From: Actinomycetota bacterium
GTDB lineage: Bacteria > Actinomycetota > Humimicrobiia > Hakubellales > JAMDDV01
Reading direction: 5' to 3'
Length of the DNA: 64,000 nt
Assembly: GCA_023488455.1 (NCBI GenBank)
Contig: JAMDDV010000045.1
Location: 52,705-116,704, forward strand
The translations under genes were made by a program, and so were the position numbers. The notes beneath the pieces were generated by a model. The model searched no databases. It saw only the letters and a list, made by a program, of their open reading frames with translations, and was not told the DNA's origin. The stretch's first letter is position 1. Every line of letters begins with the position of its first letter. Positions 6,520-15,120 of the stretch are shown one piece after another.

Positions 6520-8775
6520 ATGGAGCACTTTTTTAAAAGCTCTTCGCAAAAAAACGACATTGTAAATTTCATAAAGTTGCTTCTCGGTGAGAGGTGGACT
6601 GAGAAGAGAATATGCTATGTGAAGGAGATCCCGCCGCGGGAGGCGATCTTTACTGAGTTTCCCTCGGTTGTTAATCCCTTGATAGTCAGTGCGCTTAACT
6701 CCCTTGGGATTGATAAGCCCTATCTACACCAGGGGAGAGCTTTTGAACTGGCGATCAGCAATGAGGACATCGTCGTCGTAACCCCGACTGCATCAGGCAA
6801 GACGCTGTGCTATAACGTGCCTGCTTTGAACAAATTCATCGAGGATCCCAGGTCAACATTCTTATACGTATTTCCGACGAAGGCCCTTTCACAGGACCAG
6901 CTAAAGACGCTTTCTCAGTTAGCTGAAAAATTAAACCTGAAGATCAGCGGGCAGACATTTGACTCTGATACTCCACCAACATCGCGCCAGCAGGCAAGAG
7001 CAGAGTCACAATTCATAATGACAAATCCCGACATGTTGCACACGGGAATTCTGCCCAATCATATGAAGTGGGCAAGGGTTTTATCTAATCTTAAGTATGT
7101 AGTTATTGACGAAATACACACATATCGTGGTGTTTTTGGAAGTCATGTCACAAATATAGTCCGGAGGCTGAAAAGGATCTGTCAATATTATGATTCGAAT
7201 CCGACATTCATATGCTCATCGGCAACCATAAAAAACCCAAAAGAGCTTGCGGAGAAGATAATTGAGCGCCCTGTCATACTAATCGATGAGAATGGAGCTC
7301 CATCAGGCAAAAAGCTGTTCATTCTCTGGAATCCTCCGCTGCGCGCTCCCGAGCTTGGTGAGTTCATCAGGGTTGACTCGTTACTTGAGGCAGAAAAGAT
7401 CATAAGGTCAGCGATGGAAAATGATGTCAGCACGATAGCATTTATGCGGAGCCGCAATGACGTTGAGCTACTGACGAAATATTTGCGTGAGAGCTTACCA
7501 CCTGAAAGATCTTCAAAGCTCCGTTCCTACAGGGGCGGATATTTGAAAAACGAGCGACGACAGATTGAAAATGATCTGTTCACAGGAAAGGCAAATAGCG
7601 TGATAAGCACAAATGCCCTGGAACTCGGAATAGATATAGGAAGTCTCGACCTTTCAATTATCGTCGGATATCCAGGTTCTATGGCCTCTATTTGGCAAGA
7701 GGCGGGAAGGGTCGGGAGGCGTGATGATCTGTCACTTGCCATTTTTGTCGCAACCGACTCACCCATAGACCAGTTTTTGGTCAATAACAATAACTACTTT
7801 TTCGGACGTCCCGTCGAGTCGGGATATGTGAACCCCAATAATATATATATTCTGCAGAGTCACATTAAGTGCGCGGCCTTTGAGCTCCCGTTTATAGATG
7901 GGGAGTCGTTCGGCGATGAGGAGATACTCCCACTTTTGGAGCTTCTTGATTCGAATGGCATATTAAGACATTCCAATGCAAGATGGCACTGGTGTGCAGA
8001 AGGCTATCCTGCTGATAATGTAAAGCTTCGTTCTGCTACCATTGAAAACTACACGATAGTAAACGATGAAAGCAAAGAGATAATCGGGGAGGTGGATGAG
8101 GACTCCGCGTTCTGGTTGATATATCCTGGAGCGATATATTTTCACCAGACAGAGCAGTTTATAGTGAAAAGCCTGGATCTTGAGAATCATATCGCGCATG
8201 TGGAGCCAAGCAATGTTGACTATTTCACGCGGCCACGCGGCGAATATGCGATTAAAGTTTTATCAAAAGAAAATGAAAAGGAGAACGACTTATACAGGGC
8301 AGGCTTTGGGGATGTGCGAGTAAACAGCAGGTGTGCTGCTTATATGAAAATAAAATTTGATACTCATGAGCTCGTCGGCTTCGGAGAGGTGTCACTTCCA
8401 GAGATGGAGTTGCAGACACGGGGCACGTGGTTTAGCTTTCCGGGATTAAAGATGGATAAACCGGAGTATCTGGCTTTTTTAAGTGGGTTTGCAAATGTGC
8501 TATCGAACATCCTTCCATTTTATCTTATGAGCGACAGCACGGATGTGCGCGCTTTTGTTGAGAATCAACTTTACGTCTATGATCAGGTTCCCGGTGGTAT
8601 AGGATTTTCCAATAGAATCTTTCACAATTTTGCTGATGTCGTAAAGATGGCGGCTGATGCAGTTGCGAATTGTAAATGCGAGTCCGGTTGTCCTGCCTGT
8701 GTTGGGCCTGTGGCAAGATCAGGTTTGAAAAGGCTTTGTCTGGATGCTTTAGCGCAACTTGCTGATAAAATATAA
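6520..8775 (+). CDS. mrfA: DEAD/DEAH-box helicase with C-terminal MZB/DUF1998 domain (MrfA/YprA-like)
   Basis: 751-residue superfamily 2 helicase. Motif I TPTASGKTLCYN is near residue 90, motif II VVIDEIHTYRG near 195, motif III SSAT near 230, and the second RecA lobe ends with the motif VI QEAGRVGRR near 395. The C-terminal MZB domain has four cysteines in CKCESGCPACVG (about residues 718-729), the zinc site diagnostic of MrfA/YprA. With MrfB it forms a nucleotide-excision-type repair pair shown in Bacillus to act on mitomycin damage. The gene after it is exactly that nuclease, two bases downstream. Confidence 0.9.
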   Translation: MEHFFKSSSQKNDIVNFIKLLLGERWTEKRICYVKEIPPREAIFTEFPSVVNPLIVSALNSLGIDKPYLHQGRAFELAISNEDIVVVTPTASGKTLCYNVPALNKFIEDPRSTFLYVFPTKALSQDQLKTLSQLAEKLNLKISGQTFDSDTPPTSRQQARAESQFIMTNPDMLHTGILPNHMKWARVLSNLKYVVIDEIHTYRGVFGSHVTNIVRRLKRICQYYDSNPTFICSSATIKNPKELAEKIIERPVILIDENGAPSGKKLFILWNPPLRAPELGEFIRVDSLLEAEKIIRSAMENDVSTIAFMRSRNDVELLTKYLRESLPPERSSKLRSYRGGYLKNERRQIENDLFTGKANSVISTNALELGIDIGSLDLSIIVGYPGSMASIWQEAGRVGRRDDLSLAIFVATDSPIDQFLVNNNNYFFGRPVESGYVNPNNIYILQSHIKCAAFELPFIDGESFGDEEILPLLELLDSNGILRHSNARWHWCAEGYPADNVKLRSATIENYTIVNDESKEIIGEVDEDSAFWLIYPGAIYFHQTEQFIVKSLDLENHIAHVEPSNVDYFTRPRGEYAIKVLSKENEKENDLYRAGFGDVRVNSRCAAYMKIKFDTHELVGFGEVSLPEMELQTRGTWFSFPGLKMDKPEYLAFLSGFANVLSNILPFYLMSDSTDVRAFVENQLYVYDQVPGGIGFSNRIFHNFADVVKMAADAVANCKCESGCPACVGPVARSGLKRLCLDALAQLADKI

Positions 8776-8777
8776 CC

Positions 8778-10061
8778 ATGAGCATCATTGATGATTTAAG
8801 ACGTCTTGGTATCTACTCTGAGAAGCTGGAAGAAAGAATAGAGTCAAATAAAATCCTGAAAGCTGAAATTGAGCTGGGCAATTCTGATGCTCTAGATTAC
8901 GAGATAGTTGACTATGATGCTGGACGGTTCAAGTTATATAAGGCAGATTTCTTGTCAGAGTATCTGCACGGCTCATTTCCCCTGTCATCTATTTTTGAGA
9001 TGAACCCTTTTGAAATATATGATTTCAGCAGGGTACTCTTTCTTGACAGCGAGACTACTGGGCTTGGCGGGGCAGGTACGGTTGTGTTTTTGATCGGAAT
9101 TTTATATTTCGATGGTTCTAAATTCATCTTGGAGCAGCTTTTGATGCGTGATTATGAAGACGAGATAGCAATGCTTGAATATTTCAGGGAGCTTTTGAGC
9201 AGATTTGATGTCATCGTCAGTTTCAACGGGAAATGCTTCGATATCCCGGTGATAGTAGACAGGTACTTTTATAACAGGATTGTTCCGCTTGAATGTGAGC
9301 GGCTTGAACACATCGATTTATTGAATTTTTCAAGAATGCTCTGGGCAGGACTGATTGAGAACTGTAAGCTGAAGACCATTGAGCGCGAACTACTAGGTTT
9401 TGAGCGTAATGGAGATATTGACGGATGGCAGGTTCCATGTATCTATTATGACTATTTGAGAAGCGGTGATGAAAGCAGGCTAAAAGAGGTTATACTTCAC
9501 AATAGGTATGATCTATTGTCACTTGTTTCGTTATTGAGCAGGGTCAGCAGATTATTAAACTCGCCTCAGGAGATGGATTTAAGCGATTTTCAGCGGTGTT
9601 TGAAGATCGGGAGATATTACGAGCGAAGAAAAAAGCAAGAAAAGTGCATAGATTTTTATTCCTGGGCTTTTACTACTACATCAAGCCTCAGGGAGAAGCT
9701 CCAGGCAGCTTGCAAATGTTCGTTAAATCTTAAGCGGGTGGGTAAAAATGATGAGGCAGTGAGGTATCTGGAGAGGGCAATCGAGTGCGGATGTGAGGAT
9801 GCTTATTTGCTTCAGGAGATCTCAAAGTATTATGAACATAAAAAGAAGGACTATATTCTTGCTCTGGAATATGCAGTGCGTGGATTAGGGGCGCTTGATG
9901 TGTCGAAGAGGAGCGCGTATAGCCCCACGCGCGCGGATTTTATTAAACGAATTTCAAGGATTGAGCGAAAGATTGGCAAGACTGACAGAAAATATAGGGC
10001 GGACGATGGAGGAAAGAATGCAGGGAATAGAGGGCAAGAAGGTTATTCTTCGTGCGCTTGA
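8778..10061 (+). CDS. mrfB: RNase H-like exonuclease with C-terminal helical repeats (MrfB/YprB-like)
   Basis: 427-residue partner of the upstream helicase. The DEDD-type exonuclease core shows Exo I LFLDSETTGLGGAGT near residue 90, Exo II VIVSFNGKCFDIP near 146, and Exo III HNRYDLLSL near 245, with all acidic ligands present. From about residue 275 the protein is helical and TPR-like (KIGRYYERRKKQEKCIDFY). It starts two bases after the mrfA stop. Its 3' end overlaps the acetyltransferase start by 44 bases. The role is inferred from Bacillus MrfAB. Confidence 0.88.
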   Translation: MSIIDDLRRLGIYSEKLEERIESNKILKAEIELGNSDALDYEIVDYDAGRFKLYKADFLSEYLHGSFPLSSIFEMNPFEIYDFSRVLFLDSETTGLGGAGTVVFLIGILYFDGSKFILEQLLMRDYEDEIAMLEYFRELLSRFDVIVSFNGKCFDIPVIVDRYFYNRIVPLECERLEHIDLLNFSRMLWAGLIENCKLKTIERELLGFERNGDIDGWQVPCIYYDYLRSGDESRLKEVILHNRYDLLSLVSLLSRVSRLLNSPQEMDLSDFQRCLKIGRYYERRKKQEKCIDFYSWAFTTTSSLREKLQAACKCSLNLKRVGKNDEAVRYLERAIECGCEDAYLLQEISKYYEHKKKDYILALEYAVRGLGALDVSKRSAYSPTRADFIKRISRIERKIGKTDRKYRADDGGKNAGNRGQEGYSSCA

Positions 10062-10575
10062 GAAGGAAGATCTGGTCAAGTGTCATCAGTGGATAAACGA
10101 TCTTGAGGTGACAAAATATCTTGAATCGTTTCTTTTTCCAACATCGATGACTCAGGAAGAAAAGTTCTACGAGGAGTTAATTCAAAAAGAAAGTAAAACA
10201 AAAGCTTTTGCCATAGTTAACAGGGAATCGGGGGAGCATATTGGCAACATCGGTCTTGAGAATATAGATCTATACAACAGAAACGCTGAAATCGGTCTTT
10301 TTATTGGCGAAAAACAGTATTGGGGTAAGGGGTTTGGGACTGATGCCATTATTATCCTGATGGATTTTGCCTTCAAACATCTCGGGTTGCATAAGATTTA
10401 TCTTGTAACCTATAAGTTCAATGAGCGCGGGGAAGCCTGTTATCTTAAGTGCGGGTTCAGGGAAGAGGGCATATTAAGGGATCAGAGATTCTGGGATGGC
10501 AGGTATTGGGATGTGATATTCATGGGTATTCTTGAAGATGAGTTCAGGAAAGTAAGGAAAAGACTTGGGTATTGA
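10018..10575 (+). CDS. GNAT-family N-acetyltransferase (RimJ/RimL-like)
   Basis: 185-residue GNAT protein. The core has KKVILRALEKEDLVKCHQW at the start, IGNIGLENIDLYNRNAEIGL near residue 85, and the acetyl-CoA loop YWGKGFGTDA near 105, then YLKCGFREEG. I use ATG 10018 because GGAGGAAAG precedes it. A frame open from 9895 would add about 40 residues inside mrfB without a ribosome-binding site. It overlaps mrfB by 44 bases and mobA by 11. The substrate is unknown; relatives acylate ribosomal proteins, antibiotics or small amines. Confidence 0.85.
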   Translation: MQGIEGKKVILRALEKEDLVKCHQWINDLEVTKYLESFLFPTSMTQEEKFYEELIQKESKTKAFAIVNRESGEHIGNIGLENIDLYNRNAEIGLFIGEKQYWGKGFGTDAIIILMDFAFKHLGLHKIYLVTYKFNERGEACYLKCGFREEGILRDQRFWDGRYWDVIFMGILEDEFRKVRKRLGY

Positions 10576-11209
10576 AAAGATTTCCGGGATAATACTTGCA
10601 GGTGGAAAGTCATCCCGGTTTGGTGTTAATAAAGCAGTTCAGAAAACATCTTCAGGCAAGCTGCTTATTGAATTCGTAATTGAGGCTTTAAGCCAGTTTT
10701 GTAATGAAATAATAGTCGCAGGGTCAGGCAGTCCGTTTTTGGACTCACTGGATAAAGTCAGAATTGTAAATGATGAACCTGGACTAAAAGGTCCGATTGC
10801 CGGTATGGTGTCCGCACTCCGCCTGGCAGAAAACAATATATGCGCAGTTGTTGGATGTGACATGCCATTTGCAAGCCCATCACTTTTTAGAGGACTTATT
10901 ACGACGTTAGAAGAAAGTGCTGCACTTATTTGCGTTCCCAGGTGGGATGATTTCCTGGAACCGCTTCATGCTGTTTATTCCAGAAAAACGTTGCCCATGC
11001 TAATGGATTTTGTAGAAAGAGAGGGTAGGTCGTTGACTGAGTTTATAAAGTGGTGTCATGATAATGCCGAGATTTCCGTTCGTAGGAATGTCGTATTTTA
11101 TAGATATGAGCTTAAAAAGCATGGGGATGACAACTGTGATCCCTTTTTCAATATAAACACAACAGGGGAATTTGAATTTTTTGAAAACTATTGCCAAAAA
11201 GGACTTTAG
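10565..11209 (+). CDS. mobA: Molybdenum cofactor guanylyltransferase
   Basis: 214-residue NTP transferase of the MobA family, which attaches GMP to molybdopterin. The signature IILAGGKSSRFGVNKA lies at residues 9-24. The second family motif EPGLKGPIAGMVSAL is near 77, followed by VGCDMPF with the metal-binding aspartate near 99. FLEPLHAVYS and FFNINT match conserved late positions. The start is TTG 10565, overlapping the GNAT gene. No other moco genes are here, but the presence of mobA implies bis-MGD enzymes such as formate dehydrogenase elsewhere. Confidence 0.88.
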   Translation: MGIEKISGIILAGGKSSRFGVNKAVQKTSSGKLLIEFVIEALSQFCNEIIVAGSGSPFLDSLDKVRIVNDEPGLKGPIAGMVSALRLAENNICAVVGCDMPFASPSLFRGLITTLEESAALICVPRWDDFLEPLHAVYSRKTLPMLMDFVEREGRSLTEFIKWCHDNAEISVRRNVVFYRYELKKHGDDNCDPFFNINTTGEFEFFENYCQKGL

Positions 11210-11254
11210 GGTTTAAATTATCTCTTATTTTTCTGTGCGGATATCTGCTTATTG

Positions 11255-11283
11255 TTGACACCTGTATGGTGAGAGAATAAGAT
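11255..11283 (+). promoter_or_regulatory. Probable promoter for the small redox-protein genes
   Basis: TTGACA (11255-11260), 17-base spacer, TAAGAT (11278-11283). It lies 39 bases before the DUF1858 start codon, which has AGGAGG at a good distance. Confidence 0.55.
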
Positions 11284-11321
11284 AAGCATATTAGTTATAT
11301 TTATTATGTTTAGGAGGAAAA

Positions 11322-11537
11322 ATGGCTGAAGACAACGGCAAGGTTACAAAGGATATGTTTATTGGAGATGTTATAAATAACGTGCCTGAAGCAGGACAGG
11401 TTATTGCGAAGTATTTTGGTCATGGTTGTTTTACCTGCCCAGGGATGCGCATGGAATCGATTGATATGGGCGCTATCATGCATGGAGTTGATCCGGATAA
11501 AGTAGTCGAAGAGATTAATAATCTGAAGAACAGATGA
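11322..11537 (+). CDS. DUF1858 / hybrid-cluster-associated redox disulfide protein, 71 aa
   Basis: Small DUF1858 protein. The domain shows MFIGDVINNVPEAGQVIAKY, then HGCFTCPGMRMES with the conserved C-x2-C pair (about residues 37-40). The family is widespread in anaerobes, often near hybrid-cluster proteins, ferredoxins or Fe-S carriers, and is thought to be a thiol or cluster-linked redox protein; biochemistry is thin. It has a strong AGGAGG site and is followed by a zinc-ribbon mini-protein and a ferredoxin. Confidence 0.85.
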   Translation: MAEDNGKVTKDMFIGDVINNVPEAGQVIAKYFGHGCFTCPGMRMESIDMGAIMHGVDPDKVVEEINNLKNR

Positions 11538-11546
11538 TGTGATTGC

Positions 11547-11723
11547 ATGATTTCAGACCAACAGGATGTGAATCAAAAGGGAAAAATAGAACCGGAAAAA
11601 TCTTTCTGCATGAGTTGTGGAAACTCGAGTGAAAATATCGTATTATTGCACTGCGAATTTCAGGGGGAGCTGAAGTTGGTTTGTGTGAGATGCTTACCTG
11701 CTTTAATTCATGGCTCGCACTAG
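11547..11723 (+). CDS. Small cysteine-rich (zinc-ribbon-like) protein, 58 aa
   Basis: Short frame between the DUF1858 gene and the ferredoxin gene. The product has two CxxC pairs, CMSCGNSSEN (about residues 21-30) and CVRCLP (about 46-51), arranged like a small treble-clef or zinc ribbon, with a hydrophobic segment between. No strong Shine-Dalgarno precedes ATG 11547, which lies nine bases after the upstream stop, so translation may be coupled. Function unknown. The paired cysteines and tight packing make a real gene likely. Confidence 0.6.
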   Translation: MISDQQDVNQKGKIEPEKSFCMSCGNSSENIVLLHCEFQGELKLVCVRCLPALIHGSH

Positions 11724-11769
11724 TTCAAAATAGCGTGAGGTTCGCGGCTGGTTGAAAGGAGGAACTTAA

Positions 11770-11955
11770 GTGGCATCGGACAAGAAACCGGTAATTGATG
11801 CAGATCTTTGTACTGCTTGTGGCATTTGCGCTGAAGAGTGCCCTACTAATGCGTTAGAAGTTGACGACACATGCATCTTGGTTAGACCCGAGGACTGTGA
11901 TGGTTGCGGAATTTGTGCTGAGGTCTGTCCATCGGAAGCTATCGAGATGAAATAG
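11770..11955 (+). CDS. 2[4Fe-4S] ferredoxin, 61 aa
   Basis: Bacterial-type dicluster ferredoxin with two complete C-x2-C-x2-C-x3-C-P motifs: CTACGICAEECP (residues 14-25) and CDGCGICAEVCP (about 43-54). The start is GTG 11770 after AAGGAGGAAC. It is a low-potential electron carrier; candidate partners in this window include the 2-hydroxyacyl-CoA-dehydratase-like system and radical-SAM enzymes, though that link is inference. A strong terminator follows. Confidence 0.95.
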   Translation: MASDKKPVIDADLCTACGICAEECPTNALEVDDTCILVRPEDCDGCGICAEVCPSEAIEMK

Positions 11956-11973
11956 CTTTTGCGGACTTTTTAT

Positions 11974-12006
11974 GCTGCGCACAGTTTATATGTGCGCAGC
12001 TTTTTT
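11974..12006 (+). terminator. Intrinsic terminator after ferredoxin gene
   Basis: GCTGCGCACA (11974-11983), seven-base loop, TGTGCGCAGC (11991-12000), then six T residues. The stem is GC-rich and perfect. It separates the redox mini-operon from the DtxR-feoB operon. Confidence 0.92.
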
Positions 12007-12051
12007 GTTTAAGTACTCCTATTGATTTATTTCATATTCCTTTTAAAATAT

Positions 12052-12069
12052 ATTTAGGTATGCCTAAAT
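12052..12069. promoter_or_regulatory. DtxR/IdeR/MntR-type operator upstream of dtxR-feoB
   Basis: ATTTAGGTATGCCTAAAT: 7-base arms ATTTAGG/CCTAAAT around four bases, matching the TTAGG...CCTAA half-sites bound by DtxR-family metalloregulators. A further half-site, AATTAGG, lies at 12074-12080. The palindrome ends 27 bases before the regulator start, in an AT-rich promoter region, so metal-dependent autorepression is likely. Confidence 0.75.
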
Positions 12070-12096
12070 TGTAAATTAGGTAATATAGGAGGAACA

Positions 12097-12756
12097 ATGA
12101 AGGTAACTCAAAAGACAGAGGAGTATATAGAATCTCTTTATAAGTTAGAACAAAAAAACGCCATAGTGAAACCCTCTATGCTCGCGGATGACCTCAATAT
12201 ATCACAGGCATCGGTAACAGAGATGGTCAAAAAGCTTTCAGACGATGGCGTAGTTAAGCAGAGCCGTGAGGGCGGTATCAGGTTGACACTAAAAGGTGTT
12301 AAGTCAGCAGCCAGAGTGGTCAGAAGGCATCGTCTCTCTGAGAGATTATTAACAGATATAATTGGAATATCATTTGAAGAAGCGCATGAGGAAGCTTGCA
12401 AACTTGAGCACGTTATTTCTCCAGAGGTTGAGAGAAATCTAGAGAGGGCTTTGAGCAATCCCCGGACATGTCCTCACGGAAACCCGATTCCCGATATTTA
12501 CGGTAAAACAAAGGATGTGCCTTCGGATAGATTGTCGACCCTTAAACCAAAACAGAGAGGCATAATTGAAAAGATTACCGAAGAAGGAAGAGATTTTCTG
12601 AAGTATCTTGCAACCCTGGGGTTGATGCCTCAGATGGAGGTGGAAGTGGAGCAGGTCGCTCCCTTTGATGGTCCGCTTTTGATCAAGGTCAACGGCGCGA
12701 ACTATGCGATAGGGCGCGAAGTTGCATCAAAAATTTGGGTGAAGAAAGTGTCCTGA
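12097..12756 (+). CDS. DtxR-family metal-dependent regulator with C-terminal FeoA-like domain
   Basis: 219-residue DtxR/IdeR/MntR-type repressor. The N-terminal winged helix (residues 1-70, VTQKTEEYIESLYKLE and SVTEMVKKLSDDGVV) is followed by the dimerisation/metal domain with EEAHEEACKLEHVISPEVE and CPHGNPIP (about residue 128), which carry the His/Glu/Cys metal ligands. The last 70 residues form an SH3-like FeoA domain (LGLMPQMEVEVEQV). It lies one base upstream of feoB behind a palindromic operator, so iron control of FeoB is likely; manganese is possible. Confidence 0.92.
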   Translation: MKVTQKTEEYIESLYKLEQKNAIVKPSMLADDLNISQASVTEMVKKLSDDGVVKQSREGGIRLTLKGVKSAARVVRRHRLSERLLTDIIGISFEEAHEEACKLEHVISPEVERNLERALSNPRTCPHGNPIPDIYGKTKDVPSDRLSTLKPKQRGIIEKITEEGRDFLKYLATLGLMPQMEVEVEQVAPFDGPLLIKVNGANYAIGREVASKIWVKKVS

Positions 12757-12757
12757 C

Positions 12758-14782
12758 ATGTCTGTTTCGTGCCATGGTGCTGTAAACAAGTTAAAAAAGG
12801 ATGTAAAGTTCACAGTAGCGCTTGCAGGCAATCCAAATGTGGGCAAATCGAGTATTTTTAATCAGCTTACGGGTATGGGCGTCGTGACTGCAAACTATCC
12901 CGGGAAGACTGTCGAGCTTAATATGGCGGTAAGCCACGTTCACGATATGGCAGTCGGTGTTATTGATCTTCCTGGAACCTATGCGCTGGGAGGGATATCC
13001 GAAGATCAGTGGGTTGCTCGGCAGGGCATCCTTGATGGAAAGCCAGATGTGATAATAGTCATTCTTGACGCCACGAATTTATTGCGAAATCTATATCTTC
13101 TGCTTCAATTTATGGATCTGACCATCCCTATTGTCGTGGCTCTAAATCTTAGCGATCAGGCTGAAAAGATGGGGATAAGCATTGACGAAAATGCGATTTC
13201 GCATCTGCTTGGGCTTGAGGTGGTGAAAACCGTTGCGACGCGCGGTACAGGTATCCACGAACTGCTGGATAGGGCAATTGATCTTGCAAGTGAAAGTGTT
13301 GAGTATAAGCCCAAGATTTTAGATTATGGGGAATTTATTAAGGATATTATTAGTGAAATTAGCAGCAAGATCGATAAGTTAAGATTATGCTTGCCTTATG
13401 GTTTGTCCACAAGGTCACTGGCAATACTTTATCTTGAAGGCGATCCTGAATTTGTTGAATTTATCAGGTCGAACGACCCACAGGGCAGGATTGCGGAAAT
13501 TGTTAAAAAATACGAAGAGCAGTTCAACGCCTCGGATCAGTTACTCCATCTCTCCATCATAAAGGAAAGGCATGGGCTGGCTGCTGGAATTTCGAAAAAA
13601 GTTCAGAAATTCAGAACCCAGAAACAGCTAATATCGCAGAGGGTATGGAGGTTAACCACATCGGCATCGACTGGCATACCGATATTATTGGGAGTAGTGG
13701 CTGCGCTGTTTTCAATCATGTTTTACGTAGGAAATATTTTGGCCAAGCTTTTTGAGAGGCTATGGCAGATAAGCGTCTCGCCGTTGCTTGATATTGTTTC
13801 TACATTTTTATTTCATGAAACGATTTTTAATAAAATATTCAAGTGGGGATTTGATGCCGGCATTCTTGCAGCGCTTTCCGTCGGGATTCCCTATGTGCTT
13901 ACGTTTTACTTTCTTCTGGCTTTGCTTGAGGACACTGGCTATCTGAATTCAGTCGCTTTTTTGACGGATAAGGTTATGCATAAGATCGGGCTTCACGGAA
14001 GAGCCATATTGCCGATGATCGCAGGAGCTGGCTGTAATGTTCCAGCGATAATCGGAACGCGTGTTTTAAACACAAAGCGAGAGCGGTTTCTGGCATCCGC
14101 TCTGATAGTGCTCATCCCATGTAGTGCGAGAACGGCAGTGATAATGGGAGCGGTTTCGCTTTTTGTGGGTTGGCAGTGGGCCATTGCCGTGTTTGCAATC
14201 TCACTTCTGGTGGTTGTGTTCTCAGGTTTCTTTTTGAATAGGATAATGCCAGGCCAATCAAGGGGCCTTGTAATGGAGATGTTTCCGTTTCGGGCTCCCT
14301 CAATTAAGTCTATTGCGAAGAAGACCTGGTTCAGATTTAAGGATTTCATCGTGGTGGCGCTGCCGATAGTCCTTGGAGGAAGTGCTGTAATGGGCTTGCT
14401 CTACGAAACAGGATGGATCTGGTATTTTTCAAAACCGCTGGCACCAGTAGTACAGTGGTGGCTTGGCTTACCGGCAGTTGCTGGCCTGACTTTGATATTT
14501 GCTGTGCTTAGAAAGGAGCTCGCTCTTCAACTGTTGGTCGCACTGGCCATCATCCAGTTTGGCGCAGGCGCATCAAACCTTTTGAATTTCATGACAAAAG
14601 AACAGATATTCATATATGCGGTTGTTAATACGATTTATCTTCCTTGCATCGCATCTTTTGCCGCACTGGGTAAAGAGCTGGGCTGGCGCCGGGCTGTTGC
14701 GATAGCTTTGTTTACAATATCAGTTGCGATCTTAATTGGGGGGTTAGCACATAGACTAATTGTTTATTTTAAATTACTATAA
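12758..14782 (+). CDS. feoB: Ferrous iron transporter FeoB
   Basis: 674-residue Fe(II) permease. The cytosolic G domain shows G1 GNPNVGKSSIFNQLTG near residue 28, switch I NYPGKTVE, G3 DLPGTYAL near 72, and G4 NLSD near 130. The membrane part from about residue 305 has two Gate repeats, with the core GAGCNVPAIIGTRVL near 425. It starts one base after the DtxR stop. The FeoA role may be supplied by the FeoA-like tail of the regulator, since I see no separate feoA. A zinc-ribbon mini-protein follows. Confidence 0.96.
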   Translation: MSVSCHGAVNKLKKDVKFTVALAGNPNVGKSSIFNQLTGMGVVTANYPGKTVELNMAVSHVHDMAVGVIDLPGTYALGGISEDQWVARQGILDGKPDVIIVILDATNLLRNLYLLLQFMDLTIPIVVALNLSDQAEKMGISIDENAISHLLGLEVVKTVATRGTGIHELLDRAIDLASESVEYKPKILDYGEFIKDIISEISSKIDKLRLCLPYGLSTRSLAILYLEGDPEFVEFIRSNDPQGRIAEIVKKYEEQFNASDQLLHLSIIKERHGLAAGISKKVQKFRTQKQLISQRVWRLTTSASTGIPILLGVVAALFSIMFYVGNILAKLFERLWQISVSPLLDIVSTFLFHETIFNKIFKWGFDAGILAALSVGIPYVLTFYFLLALLEDTGYLNSVAFLTDKVMHKIGLHGRAILPMIAGAGCNVPAIIGTRVLNTKRERFLASALIVLIPCSARTAVIMGAVSLFVGWQWAIAVFAISLLVVVFSGFFLNRIMPGQSRGLVMEMFPFRAPSIKSIAKKTWFRFKDFIVVALPIVLGGSAVMGLLYETGWIWYFSKPLAPVVQWWLGLPAVAGLTLIFAVLRKELALQLLVALAIIQFGAGASNLLNFMTKEQIFIYAVVNTIYLPCIASFAALGKELGWRRAVAIALFTISVAILIGGLAHRLIVYFKLL

Positions 14783-14810
14783 TTTTAGAAATTGAGTTGA
14801 ATGGAGTGAA

Positions 14811-14990
14811 ATGATGGATGACGTTGAAAAAAAGAAAACTGATCTTAAAGATTCCGATGTTGTGGCTTGTCCTCTCTGCGGTAACAAATTTACGCCAAAT
14901 CTGAGCAATTTTTGTTCTGCTTGCAATAGACATTCTGCTTGTGATCTGGTCATCTGCCCGAATTGTGGCTTTGAGTTTCCGAAGATTTGA
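14811..14990 (+). CDS. Small zinc-ribbon protein downstream of feoB, 59 aa
   Basis: Short frame 28 bases after feoB with the upstream sequence ATGGAGTGAA. The product has three CxxC pairs: CPLCGNKF, CSACNRH and CPNCGFEFP, plus an extra cysteine. FeoB genes are often followed by small cysteine-rich proteins of this kind, thought to be accessory (FeoC-like in position, not in sequence). Its stop overlaps the start of a truncated ROK kinase frame (TTGA). Confidence 0.75.
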   Translation: MMDDVEKKKTDLKDSDVVACPLCGNKFTPNLSNFCSACNRHSACDLVICPNCGFEFPKI

Positions 14991-15079
14991 AAAGAGTTGT
15001 GCTTGGCCTCGATATTGGCGGAACAAAGATTGCGATTGGGCTGGTATCCGAAGACGGACACATAATATCGCGCGGATAA
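14987..15079 (+). pseudogene. ROK-family sugar kinase, N-terminal remnant (30 codons)
   Basis: The frame from TTG 14987 encodes VVLGLDIGGTKIAIGLVSED and stops after HIISRG. This is the phosphate-1 loop and first beta-hairpin of ROK kinases (glucokinase or N-acetyl sugar kinase). The remaining roughly 270 residues are absent; downstream sequence is the promoter region of the Rrf2 gene. The TTGA overlap with the upstream zinc-ribbon stop suggests an intact operon gene before a deletion. A 30-residue product is unlikely to be functional. Confidence 0.75.
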
Positions 15080-15120
15080 ATTTATTTGACTTTTTTAGTA
15101 AAGAATAATAGTTTATTTTC

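Noticed and set aside
7185..7200. GATTCGAATCC-like string resembling a tRNA T-loop
   Set aside because: It lies inside the conserved helicase gene, with no acceptor or anticodon stem around it.
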